Below are positions 51,069 through 58,846 of a stretch of DNA of 64,000 nucleotides, one piece after another (the first letter of the stretch is position 1; every line of letters begins with the position of its first letter). Under the pieces are notes generated by a model. The model had not been told where the DNA came from. It did no database searches and saw only the letters and a list, made by a program, of their open reading frames with translations. The stretch comes from an uncultured Porphyromonas sp. (GTDB taxonomy: Bacteria > Bacteroidota > Bacteroidia > Bacteroidales > Porphyromonadaceae): the NCBI GenBank assembly GCA_900539155.1, contig UQBE01000002.1:31389-95388 (forward strand), given 5' to 3'. A program made the translations under genes and the position numbers.

Positions 51069-52865
51069 ATGAGTAACAACCCAACAGACCGTATCCAACC
51101 ACTCGCAGACTTCGACTGGTCAGGGTACGCACAGGACAGCGACATCTCTGCAGATGTGCGCAAAGAGCGCGAGGCGATTTATGACAAGACCCTGACGACT
51201 ATCAAGGATAACGAGGTAGTCATGGGCAAAGTTATGGCAATCAATAAGCGCGAGGTACTAGTCAACATTGGCTACAAGAGCGCAGGAATCATTTCTGCCA
51301 ACGAGTTCAGCTACAACAAGGACCTCAAGGTCGGCGACGAAGTCGAGGTGCTTGTCGAGAGCAAAGAGGACCGCTATGGTCAGCTACAGCTCTCTCACCG
51401 TAAGGCTCGTGCAGCACGTGCTTGGGAGAAGATCGCGGCTGCTCAGGAGAATGACGAGGTCATCCTCGGCTATATCAAGAGTCGTGTCAACGGAGGTATG
51501 ATTGTCGACATCTTCGGCATTGAGGCATTCCTACCTGGCTCTCAGATAGACGTGCGTCCTATCAAGGACTACGATGCTTTCGTTGACAAGACGATGGAGT
51601 TCAAGATTGTTAAGGTAAACCCCGAGTATCGCAACGTCGTCGTCTCTCACAAGGTCCTCATCGAGGCAGAGCTCGAGCAGCAGAAGAAGGAGATTATCTC
51701 CAAGCTCGAGAAGGGTCAAGTCCTCGAGGGCGTCGTCAAGGGCATTACCTCTTATGGAGCCTTCGTCGACCTCGGTGGCGTAGACGGTCTGATTCATATT
51801 ACCGACCTCTCATGGGGTCGTATCGGAGACCCCTCTGAGGTGGTTTCTATCGATGAGAAGATTAATGTCGTCATCCTAGACTTTGATGAGGAGAAGACAC
51901 GTATCGCTCTCGGTCTCAAGCAGCTCATGCCACATCCATGGGATGCGCTCGATCCGAATCTCAAGGAGGGCGATATCATCCATGGCCGTGTAGTAGTCAT
52001 AACTGACTACGGTGCATTCGTCGAAGTGATGCCAGGTGTCGAGGGTCTCATACACGTGAGCGAGATGTCCTGGACGCAGCACCTACGCAGTGCTCAGGAG
52101 TTCCTCACCGTAGGTCAGGAGGTAGACGCAGTCGTCCTCATGCTCGACCGCGAGGATCGCAAGATGAGCCTCGGTCTCAAGCAGCTCAAGCCTGATCCCT
52201 GGGAGACTATCGAGCAGCGCTTCCCCGTTGGATCCAACCACGAGGCTCGCGTACGCAACTTCACCAACTACGGAGTCTTCGTAGAGCTTGATGAGGGTAT
52301 CGACGGACTCATCCACATCAGTGACCTCTCTTGGACCCGCAAGGTCAAGCACCCCAACGAGTTTGTCAAGGTAGGTCAGATGATTGAGGTACAGGTTCTT
52401 GAGATTGACAAGGAGAACCGCCGTCTAAGCCTCGGTCATAAGCAGGTGACAGAGAATCCTTGGGATGAGTTTGCCAAGGAGTTCACCATCGGATCTATCC
52501 ACGAGGGTACGGTCATCCGCATGAGTGAGAAGGGTGCTACAATCGCTCTACCTTACGGTGTCGAGGCATTTGCCACTCCCAAGCACCTCATCAAGGAGGA
52601 TGGTACGAGCGTCGCTCTAGAGGAGAAGCTCCCCTTCAAGATTCTCGACTTCAACCCCGATATGCAGCGCATCATCGTCTCTCACAGTCGCATCCACGAG
52701 GATGCTGAGCGTGCAGAGCGTCGTCAGGCTGCTACCGAGGAGCGCAATCAGCAGGTACGTGACGCTGCTGCTGTGGCTGCAACCCAGCAGAGTGTAGAGC
52801 GTGCTACGCTAGGCGACCTCGACGAGCTCGCTGCGCTCAAGGAGCGTCTCGAGGGCGAGGAGTAG
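51069..52865 (+). CDS. rpsA: 30S ribosomal protein S1
   Basis: RNA-binding ribosomal protein with six S1 OB-fold repeats, for example GITSYGAFVDLGGVDGLIHITDLSW, followed by VITDYGAFVEVMPGVEGLIH and NFTNYGVFVELDEGIDGLIH. The 598-residue length fits the Bacteroidota form. The tail after about residue 545 is Ala/Glu/Arg-rich and probably disordered. Codon use is strongly biased, as for a highly expressed gene. Single-gene unit with its own promoter and terminator. Confidence 0.97.
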   Translation: MSNNPTDRIQPLADFDWSGYAQDSDISADVRKEREAIYDKTLTTIKDNEVVMGKVMAINKREVLVNIGYKSAGIISANEFSYNKDLKVGDEVEVLVESKEDRYGQLQLSHRKARAARAWEKIAAAQENDEVILGYIKSRVNGGMIVDIFGIEAFLPGSQIDVRPIKDYDAFVDKTMEFKIVKVNPEYRNVVVSHKVLIEAELEQQKKEIISKLEKGQVLEGVVKGITSYGAFVDLGGVDGLIHITDLSWGRIGDPSEVVSIDEKINVVILDFDEEKTRIALGLKQLMPHPWDALDPNLKEGDIIHGRVVVITDYGAFVEVMPGVEGLIHVSEMSWTQHLRSAQEFLTVGQEVDAVVLMLDREDRKMSLGLKQLKPDPWETIEQRFPVGSNHEARVRNFTNYGVFVELDEGIDGLIHISDLSWTRKVKHPNEFVKVGQMIEVQVLEIDKENRRLSLGHKQVTENPWDEFAKEFTIGSIHEGTVIRMSEKGATIALPYGVEAFATPKHLIKEDGTSVALEEKLPFKILDFNPDMQRIIVSHSRIHEDAERAERRQAATEERNQQVRDAAAVAATQQSVERATLGDLDELAALKERLEGEE

Positions 52866-52937
52866 TCGACAGGACTGACAAACGTAGAGGATTCGAGGCG
52901 GGTCTTGTCCCGTTCTATCCTCTGAAGAGTCAATAGA

Positions 52938-52980
52938 AAGAGAGGTGACATCTACCGTGATGTCGCCTCTCTTGTCGTTT
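52938..52980 (+). terminator. Intrinsic terminator of rpsA
   Basis: AAGAGAGGTGACATC pairs with GATGTCGCCTCTCTT (15 bp, one G-A-type mismatch) around a 6-nt loop, followed by GTCGTTT. Confidence 0.8.
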
Positions 52981-53014
52981 GGTGCAGACGCTATGGGAGA
53001 GCGAATCCCGTAGG

Positions 53015-53189
53015 GAGACTGTTGCATAAAGGCGAATCGCTGTGTTGCTTTCGGGATTCGGCTTCGGTTACATACGTAGGTATGTGAGCTTCAGACCTCA
53101 CCCTCAGCGCCTTGCGCTTCATCCTTTCTGCAAAGTCTAGACAATCTTGCAAGCAAGATTGTGAGACTGTTGACTCTTGCAACAGTCTC
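53015..53189 (+). mobile_element. 175-bp MITE, copy 1, with 5-bp target duplication
   Basis: Ends share a 12-bp terminal inverted repeat, GAGACTGTTGCA. The 5 bp on both sides are identical (GTAGG at 53010-53014 and 53190-53194). Copy 2 at 58847-59021 is the same length, nearly identical, and inverted. There is no coding capacity, so movement would need a transposase from elsewhere. The right end is itself a 27-bp palindrome that recurs alone in other gaps. Confidence 0.88.
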
Positions 53190-53302
53190 GTAGGGATGCA
53201 GAGGAACGGGCTGATGAGCTGTGCGACCGTCTGTGTCAAGCTCCTCGAGACAGTACCCCTCGCTGCTGGATAACGGACTGATGAGCTGTGTGCTCGTATA
53301 GG

Positions 53303-53329
53303 GAGACTGTTGCAAAAGTCAACAGCCTC
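53303..53329. repeat. GAGACTGTTG palindrome
   Basis: GAGACTGTTGCAAAAGTCAA then CAGCCTC, followed by ATCATGTGTCCCCCCTC. The same string, inverted, flanks copy A (2475-2523), so it marks the left border of the mosaic repeat carrying array copy D. Confidence 0.6.
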
Positions 53330-53344
53330 ATCATGTGTCCCCCC

Positions 53345-53505
53345 TCAGAAATTAGCTGTTGGCTGTTAGCTGTTAGCTAGACTCACGGATTGCACTAGTG
53401 CTACTAGTGGCACTAGAGGCACTAGCACTCCGATCCACTCCGACTTCTCCGATAGCTCTGATGGCTCCGATCTCTAATCCCAGCCCTCTAACCTCTAATC
53501 TCTAT
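53345..53505. repeat. Low-complexity repeat tract left of array copy D
   Basis: In order: TTAGCTGTTGGCTGTTAGCTG units, GTGCTACTAGTGGCACTAG-type units, CTCCGA(T) units, then CTCTAACCTCTAATCTCTA. The last part also precedes copies A and B. No gene is supported here. Confidence 0.6.
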
Positions 53506-53515
53506 TTTCGAATAT

Positions 53516-53675
53516 CCACGTGGGAAATCTCAAATCTCCACGTGGATATTTTTTATTTTCCACGTGGGCGTGATTCATTTCCTCCGAAGTTTCATTTGAT
53601 TCCTCCGAGGAATTTTTTCTTCCCCACGTGGAAAATAAAAATTCTCCACGTGGATATTTCGAAATATCCACGTGG
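53516..53675 (+). repeat. CACGTG-box array element, copy D (160-bp core)
   Basis: Boxes start at 53516, 53538, 53560, 53624, 53646 and 53668 (22/22/64/22/22). All six read CCACGTGG. The core is nearly identical to copy B, but the right flank with the GTCGGG hairpin is missing, so the repeat is truncated just after the core. It lies upstream of the DUF4377 gene. Confidence 0.9.
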
Positions 53676-53828
53676 GGATCGTTTCGTCCCTCTGTGGGAA
53701 CTATTAGGGGGAAGGGCATTAGGGAGAGGATTGTGGGTAAGTAAATGGAAATGAGAGGGGTTTGCACGATATCTCTGTGGTTTGCACTGCGAGGTAAAGT
53801 GCAAAAAAGATGGATTTCACTAGACTTC

Positions 53829-53859
53829 TTTGTCAGTTTCATTTTTATTGCTAGATTTG
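53829..53859 (+). promoter_or_regulatory. Promoter of the DUF4377 gene
   Basis: TTTG (53829-53832), 19 nt and TAGATTTG (53852-53859) match the consensus exactly. The ATG is 41 nt downstream. Confidence 0.75.
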
Positions 53860-53900
53860 CGACAGAAGAACAATCTAATAAATCTCGCTAAATTAATCCT

Positions 53901-54308
53901 ATGAAAGAAGAAGCTCATTATTTAAGTACGGTAACTTGTCTTTCTTTGGTGAAGTTTGTAGTACTATTGTCCGCCTTTTTTGTTACTGTAAATATGTCTT
54001 CTTGTCAAAAATCCCAAATGGAGGACTATATAACAGAAGAGGTATGGATGATTTCCTCAAAAACAGAGAAGAAAATAATTCGAGAATTTAACGAGACAAA
54101 TTTCGAATGTATGATTGTCTCCAAAATCATTCCTTTTAGCCCGGATTTGTTTTTTATCCCGTTAGGTCGTATTTATGGATTTGAGTACCAATCTGGGTAT
54201 AGATATGAAATAAAAGTTCAGGTTATCCATTTAGCAAATCCACCTCAAGATGCTTCTAATGAGATATATAAACTGAAAAGCGTTTTATCTAAAGAGAAGG
54301 TAGACTAA
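53901..54308 (+). CDS. DUF4377-type lipoprotein, AT-rich
   Basis: The 135-residue protein has an N-terminal hydrophobic stretch and the lipobox MSSC (Cys about residue 35). The C-terminal half (YGFEYQSGYRYEIKV, then ANPPQDASNEIYKLKSVLSKEK) fits the DUF4377 domain, of unknown function. The codon use is clearly more AT-rich than the rest of the window, suggesting recent transfer. Its 3' end overlaps the 3' end of a truncated HTH gene on the other strand by 20 bp. It has a textbook promoter, so it is probably expressed. Confidence 0.78.
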   Translation: MKEEAHYLSTVTCLSLVKFVVLLSAFFVTVNMSSCQKSQMEDYITEEVWMISSKTEKKIIREFNETNFECMIVSKIIPFSPDLFFIPLGRIYGFEYQSGYRYEIKVQVIHLANPPQDASNEIYKLKSVLSKEKVD

Positions 54309-54513
54309 GTATAACCACATCCCGATAGTCTTGCAGGGTGCGAGGGGAAAGGAACAGTCTCTCGCAAACCTCCCGTCCTGTGAGATAGATTTCACCTTCA
54401 AAAAGAGGACGATGAGTTTGAGCTATGCTTCTGACTCGATTCGTCAAACCTTTAATGCCAGAGATGAGTTGTTTCATCTCTGGTGTTTCTTTATTGATGG
54501 TCTCGTACTCCAT
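54289..54513 (-). pseudogene. Truncated helix-turn-helix gene of mobile-element type (upstream partner broken too)
   Basis: The frame encodes 74 residues. LTGREVCERLFLSPRTLQDYRD matches the start of the HTH_17/excisionase-like proteins common on Bacteroidota conjugative elements. After DYRD the usual GxIPY...GxxxYxxxDI part is missing; the frame runs into VVILSLPSL and stops inside the DUF4377 gene's end. The gene seems cut by the junction that brought in the DUF4377 gene. N-terminal residues are helical and charged, as in these families. Confidence 0.65.
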
Positions 54514-54518
54514 AGTTG

Positions 54519-54660
54519 TTAACCTTTACGAGTGTTAGACTTAGCGAGGAGAGCTTCCACATCCTCTCGCTTGTAATAGCACTTATGTTCGATTTGAATA
54601 AAGGGCAGCACAGACGAGTCCCGATACTGCTGCAGAGCGGTTTATTTGCACTCCCCTCAA
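54519..54660 (-). pseudogene. C-terminal remnant of a second HTH gene
   Basis: Upstream of the truncated HTH gene the minus strand encodes LQQYRDSSVLPFIQIEHKCY then YKREDVEALLAKSNTRKG and a stop at 54521-54519. This is the C-terminal half of an HTH_17 protein. Just before it an in-frame TAA interrupts the domain, while VQIN in another frame looks like the missing part, so there is at least one frameshift. The N-terminus is absent; a palindrome (54664-54690) lies there. Two tandem small HTH genes are typical of Bacteroidota mobile elements. Confidence 0.6.
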
Positions 54661-54663
54661 GAA

Positions 54664-54690
54664 GAGACTATTGCAAAAGTCAACAGTCTC
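54664..54690. repeat. GAGACTATTG palindrome
   Basis: GAGACTATTGCAAAAGTCAA then CAGTCTC, followed by ATGATGATGCGTCAGCTCTGG. This right flank resembles those at 2524 and 14164 (ATGCGTCA(C/G)CCCTGG). It borders the HTH remnant. Confidence 0.6.
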
Positions 54691-54751
54691 ATGATGATGC
54701 GTCAGCTCTGGGATGGTCTGTGTCTGTACGGCCGACTATGCAATTTTTCCG

Positions 54752-54759
54752 TATCTTTG
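54752..54759 (+). promoter_or_regulatory. -7 box and hairpin-rich leader of the carboxynorspermidine synthase gene
   Basis: TATCTTTG fits TAnnTTTG. The roughly 130-nt leader to the ATG at 54895 includes GTCACGCCC-TCGG-TGGGC near 54787 and GGAGAC/GTCTCC pairing (54828 with 54851). No known riboswitch was recognised in it. Confidence 0.5.
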
Positions 54760-54894
54760 ACACACTATTGTGTGCGGTAGCTCGCGTCACGCCCTCGGTG
54801 GGCTAGTAGCGTGAGGCTATTCGCTATGGAGACGGCGGAGCAAGCGAGCGGTCTCCTAAGACATGAATCTCTAACCGACTAAATATCTATCCCT

Positions 54895-56094
54895 ATGGCA
54901 AGAGTGATCATCATCGGAGCTGGTGGCGTAGGCACCGTAGTAGCTCACAAGGTAGCTCAGAATGCTGAGACCTTTACCGACATTATGCTGGCCAGTCGCA
55001 CTAAGTCCAAGTGCGACGCTATAGCAGCGCAAATACAAAACGTCAACATTCAGACGGCTCAAGTGGATGCTGACGATGTGGATCAGCTGGTGAAGCTCTT
55101 CGAGAGCTTTCGCCCGGACATCTGTATCAACGTAGCACTCCCCTACCAAGACCTCACCATCATGGAGGCTTGTCTCAAGGCTGGGGTCAACTACCTTGAT
55201 ACGGCAAACTACGAGCCCCTAGACGAGGCTAAGTATCAGTACAGCTGGCAGTGGGCTTATCACGACCGCTTTAAGGAGGCTGGGCTGACGGCTGTCCTCG
55301 GGTGTGGCTTTGATCCAGGCGTGACCAGTATCTTCACCGCATATGCTGCCAAGCATCATTTTGACGAGATGCACTACCTCGACATCGTGGACTGCAACGG
55401 GGGAGACCACCACAAGGCTTTTGCGACGAACTTCAACCCAGAGATTAACATTCGTGAGATTACCCAAAAGGGTAAGTACTACCACGATGGCGAGTGGATC
55501 GAGACGGAGCCACAGGAGATACACCGTTCGCTACACTACCCTGGTATTGGGGTGCGTGAGTCCTACCTGCTCTATCATGAGGAGCTGGAGTCACTCGTCA
55601 AGCACTTCCCTACAATACGTCGGGCGCGCTTCTGGATGACCTTCGGAGAGGAGTACCTAAAGTATCTGGAGGTGATACAGAACATCGGTATGGCTAGCAT
55701 CGAACCGATCAACTACAACGGACAGGAGATTGTGCCCATCCAGTTCCTCAAAGCGGTTCTTCCCAATCCTAAGGAGCTGGGTGAGAACTATACGGGCGAG
55801 ACATCCATAGGCTGTCGCATCCGTGGTGTCAAGGATGGCAAGGAGCGTACCTACTATATCTGGAACAATTGCTCACACCAGGCAGCTTACCGCGAGACCG
55901 GTACGCAGGGTGTCAGCTACACGACTGGAGTGCCCGCTACGACGGGAGCCTTGATGCTCGCCAAGGGCATCTGGGGTGGTGCTGGAGTCTTCAATGTCGA
56001 GCAGTTCGACCCGGATCCCTTCCTCGAGGAGGTAGCTCGTCAGGGACTGCCGTGGCATGAGTCTTTCGACATAGATATCGAGTTCGAGAAGTAG
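54895..56094 (+). CDS. Carboxynorspermidine synthase (saccharopine dehydrogenase family)
   Basis: The 399-residue NADPH-dependent enzyme would condense a diamine with aspartate semialdehyde to carboxy(nor)spermidine, the non-aminopropyl route to spermidine used by many gut and oral Bacteroidota. The Rossmann motif is IIIGAGGVGTVVAHK (about 5-19). LDTANYEPLDEAKYQY, GCGFDPGVTSIFTAY and YNGATT-like YTTGVPATTGALM fit the LYS9/CASDH subgroup. A saccharopine dehydrogenase proper is less likely because there is no lysine gene nearby. The decarboxylase partner gene is not in the window. Confidence 0.9.
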   Translation: MARVIIIGAGGVGTVVAHKVAQNAETFTDIMLASRTKSKCDAIAAQIQNVNIQTAQVDADDVDQLVKLFESFRPDICINVALPYQDLTIMEACLKAGVNYLDTANYEPLDEAKYQYSWQWAYHDRFKEAGLTAVLGCGFDPGVTSIFTAYAAKHHFDEMHYLDIVDCNGGDHHKAFATNFNPEINIREITQKGKYYHDGEWIETEPQEIHRSLHYPGIGVRESYLLYHEELESLVKHFPTIRRARFWMTFGEEYLKYLEVIQNIGMASIEPINYNGQEIVPIQFLKAVLPNPKELGENYTGETSIGCRIRGVKDGKERTYYIWNNCSHQAAYRETGTQGVSYTTGVPATTGALMLAKGIWGGAGVFNVEQFDPDPFLEEVARQGLPWHESFDIDIEFEK

Positions 56095-56654
56095 AGCGTC
56101 GCTACGAGGACTTCCCAACGACGAGTAGCGACTTGACGAATAGCGACCTGTGGGGACTGGGCACAACGAATGCAGATTGTCGGAATGCTCAGTCCCCAAC
56201 TTTACGAGTAACGAGCTGCTTTTTAAGTTCATATGCAAGTAAAATGCGAAGTTTTCTTCTCGTTTCGCAAGCTCGGTCGACTTTTCTTCGGGTGAACCGC
56301 TCGGCGGGGTGGAAGCTCCCACCGTAGGGGCGGACCTGTGTGTCCGCCCGTCCTCACCTGAGCGCAGTCTATTCTGCGGGCGGACACGCAGGTCCGCCCC
56401 TACACAAGCTACGTCAGCACGACAACTCCACTCATCAGACGCTGTAACCCCGATCTCCGTAGGGGCGGACCGACCGTCAAGTTCCTACAGCTCGTTGCAC
56501 GTCAACTCCTCACTCGTTGAGACGTTATCCTTAGGTCATTAGACGTATCGGGAGGGGTCGTTTGACCTTTTTGGGGAGAAAGCTTTTTCCTGCAGAAGGG
56601 TGGGGGAGTGGGGGGCTGCACGGTCGCCTTGACGGTTGTTTCAAAAGTTCTTCG
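56095..56654. repeat. Gap with GTAGGGGCGGACC inverted repeats
   Basis: Arms 56324-56350 and 56377-56403 start GTAGGGGCGGACCTG and are complementary over 27 bp with one mismatch, with a 26-nt loop. A third partial unit, GTAGGGGCGGACCGACCGTC, is at 56459-56478. Smaller direct repeats such as ACGAGTAGCGAC lie near 56110-56150. The unit GTAGGGGCGGACCnnnGTGTCCGCCC also resembles repeats found in unrelated bacteria. No gene is supported here. Confidence 0.65.
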
Positions 56655-56662
56655 TATATTTG
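56655..56662 (+). promoter_or_regulatory. -7 box of the small T9SS protein gene
   Basis: TATATTTG fits TAnnTTTG, 26 nt before the ATG at 56689. This rules out the longer frame from 56608. Confidence 0.55.
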
Positions 56663-56688
56663 CCACTACTACTAGTGACTATACGCTT

Positions 56689-57024
56689 ATGAAGCAACTA
56701 CTACATACTATATATCTCTTTCTCATCTGCACAATGCTAGCACCTAGTCTGGCGCAGGCGAGCGAGAGGAGCCTGGACGTAGCGGGGCACGCCCTCGAGC
56801 AGCAGCTTATCGCAGCAACTCCGCAGCAGCTAGACCTGGAGCGGGCTACGCCTCAGGTGGAGGTGTCTGATGGCACTATCGTACCGCTCTGCGAGTATGA
56901 GCAGATGCAGGTCTTCAACGTCATGGGGCAGGAGGTGCGCAATGAGCATCTCCCAGCAGGTGTCTACCTAGTGCGCCTTGTGGTGCAGGGCGAGACCTAC
57001 ACGCTCAAGGTGGTCATACGCTGA
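56689..57024 (+). CDS. Minimal secreted protein with T9SS-type C-terminal sorting domain
   Basis: The 111-residue protein has a signal peptide (MKQLLHTIYLFLICTMLA, cleaved near AQASE). A short acidic, Gln-rich segment follows. The last 45 residues read like a type A T9SS sorting domain: MQVFNVMGQEV, LPAGVYLVRLVVQG and ETYTLKVVIR. No passenger domain of any size is present, so it could be a decoy, an anchor or the remnant of a larger cargo. It has its own promoter box and a hairpin terminator at 57108-57143. Confidence 0.72.
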   Translation: MKQLLHTIYLFLICTMLAPSLAQASERSLDVAGHALEQQLIAATPQQLDLERATPQVEVSDGTIVPLCEYEQMQVFNVMGQEVRNEHLPAGVYLVRLVVQGETYTLKVVIR

Positions 57025-57094
57025 CGCCACGGCTCCTAATTAGTTTAACTATTTGAATAGACTCCATCTCGTGAGAGCCTAGGTGCCTGCTCGA

Positions 57095-57143
57095 GAGGTG
57101 TCGTATCGCCTCATCGTAGCGCTGTCATGATGAGGCTCTTTTC
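57095..57143 (+). terminator. Terminator hairpin directly before pheS, possible attenuator
   Basis: GCCTCATC (57108-57115) pairs with GATGAGGC (57129-57136), followed by TCTTTTCTT. An alternative hairpin GAGGTG (57095-57100) with CGCCTC (57107-57112) would consume the left arm, and AGAGCC (57074-57079) can pair with GGCTCT (57133-57138). The hairpin ends 15 nt before the pheS ATG, so pheS can only be expressed by read-through or from a promoter inside this gap. Confidence 0.6.
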
Positions 57144-57158
57144 TTATATCACCTTACT

Positions 57159-58184
57159 ATGCTTGACCAGATCCAGCAAATACAATCAGCACTCTCTAAG
57201 CTAGCAGCCTCAACTCCCGAAGAGGCGGAGCAGTTACGTATAGCCTACCTTGGTAAGAAAGGGCGCATCACACAGCTATTCGACTCCTTTCGTCAGCTCC
57301 CTCCCGAGGAAAAACGTCAGCTAGGAGCTGCTCTCAACCAGCTCAAGCAGGAGGCGACGGTGCGCATCAAGGAGCTCCTAGCCTCGGTCGCTACAGAGTC
57401 CGTCCAGCAGTCGATGGACTTGACGCGCCCAGCGGTGCCTTACCCCTTGGGGTCGAGACACCCACTGACGCTCATACAGGAGGAGATCTGTGCGATATTC
57501 GAGCGGATGGGCTTTAGCATTGCTGAGGGCCCTGAGGTGGAGGATGACTGGCATGTCTTTGAGGCGCTCAACTTCCCGCCCGACCACCCAGCCAGAGATA
57601 TGCAGGATACCTTCTTTGTGGATCACAAGAGCAATATACTCCTGCGCACCCACACCTCCTCGGTGCAGACGCGTGTCATGAAGAGCCAAGAGCCACCCAT
57701 ACGAGTCCTCTGCCCTGGGCGCGTCTATCGCAACGAGGCTATCTCGGCGCGCGCACACTGCTTCTTCCATCAGATAGAGGGACTATACATCGACCGCAAC
57801 GTAAGCTACGCCGATTTAAGGGAGGCGCTACTCTTCTTCGCCCAGTCGCTCTTTGGGGCAGATACGCAGATACGCTTGAGACCTTCCTACTTCCCCTTTA
57901 CTGAGCCTAGTGCCGAGATGGATATCTCGTGCGGGCTATGCCACGGCGAGGGGTGTGGCTTCTGCAAGCATACCGGATGGGTCGAGATATTGGGTTGCGG
58001 GATGGTCGACCCCAATGTGCTAGAGAATTGTGGTATAGACAGCTCCGTCTATAGTGGCTACGCCTTCGGTCTGGGCGTGGAGCGCATTGCCAATCTGAAG
58101 TACAGCGTGAAGGATCTCCGCTACTTCTCGGAGAATGACTTTGACTTCCTCTCTCAGTTTACCGCGCACACCACACCACTCTAA
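57159..58184 (+). CDS. pheS: Phenylalanyl-tRNA synthetase alpha subunit
   Basis: Catalytic subunit of the class II PheRS heterotetramer, 341 residues. A coiled-coil N-terminal arm (1-85) binds tRNA. Motif 2 is VLCPGRVYRNEAISARAHC then FFHQIEGLYID, and motif 3 is GYAFGLGVERIANLKY. A Cys-rich insertion CGLCHGEGCGFCKHTGW (about 250-266) may bind zinc, as in other Bacteroidota PheS. pheT is not adjacent; nth follows after 14 bp. Confidence 0.97.
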   Translation: MLDQIQQIQSALSKLAASTPEEAEQLRIAYLGKKGRITQLFDSFRQLPPEEKRQLGAALNQLKQEATVRIKELLASVATESVQQSMDLTRPAVPYPLGSRHPLTLIQEEICAIFERMGFSIAEGPEVEDDWHVFEALNFPPDHPARDMQDTFFVDHKSNILLRTHTSSVQTRVMKSQEPPIRVLCPGRVYRNEAISARAHCFFHQIEGLYIDRNVSYADLREALLFFAQSLFGADTQIRLRPSYFPFTEPSAEMDISCGLCHGEGCGFCKHTGWVEILGCGMVDPNVLENCGIDSSVYSGYAFGLGVERIANLKYSVKDLRYFSENDFDFLSQFTAHTTPL

Positions 58185-58198
58185 ACCTTTCTCAGCAG

Positions 58199-58846
58199 AT
58201 GACTCTAGACGAACGCTACCGCCTGGCTCTGGAGGGACTCACTAAGCTCTACCCCGATGCCGACACGGAGCTTATCTACCACGACCCTTTCAGTCTACTC
58301 GTAGCGGTCGTTCTCTCGGCACAGTGTACGGACAAGCGGGTCAACATGGTGACGCCTCAGCTGATGGCGCCCTACCCGACACCCGAGGCGATGGCACGCG
58401 CCTCTGTCGATGACCTCCTCGCCCTCATGGGGAGTGTCAGCTATCCAAACAATAAGGCGAAGCATCTCATCGGTCTCTCCGAGCGCATTGTGTCCCACCA
58501 CGAGGGGCTTGTCCCCTCGACTCGTGAAGAGCTGGAGGCACTCCCAGGGGTAGGGCGTAAGAGTGCCAGTGTGATGCTGGCGGTCTGCTTCGACACGCCT
58601 GCAATGCCTGTGGATACGCACGTCTTCCGTGTTGCTAAGCGTATCGGACTAGCTTCGGCACGTGCCACTACGCCTCTGGCTGTCGAGCAGGCTCTCAAGC
58701 GACGCATCCCTCGTGAGCAGCTCATACGTGCCCATCATCAGCTCATCCTCCTCGGTCGCTATATCTGCAAAGCGCGCAGACCGCTCTGCGATGAGTGCAC
58801 TCTGCATGACTGTTGTCGCCACTTCGCACGGGAAGCGAAGGCTTAG
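58199..58846 (+). CDS. nth: Endonuclease III
   Basis: DNA glycosylase/AP-lyase removing oxidised pyrimidines. The 215-residue protein has the helix-hairpin-helix LEALPGVGRKSASVMLAV with the catalytic Lys, and the catalytic Asp in MPVDTHVFRVAKR. The [4Fe-4S] loop CKARRPLCDECTLHDCC follows the C-x6-C-x2-C-x5-C rule. The stop codon is part of the target duplication of MITE copy 2, which starts at the next base; the protein is not shortened. Confidence 0.96.
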   Translation: MTLDERYRLALEGLTKLYPDADTELIYHDPFSLLVAVVLSAQCTDKRVNMVTPQLMAPYPTPEAMARASVDDLLALMGSVSYPNNKAKHLIGLSERIVSHHEGLVPSTREELEALPGVGRKSASVMLAVCFDTPAMPVDTHVFRVAKRIGLASARATTPLAVEQALKRRIPREQLIRAHHQLILLGRYICKARRPLCDECTLHDCCRHFAREAKA

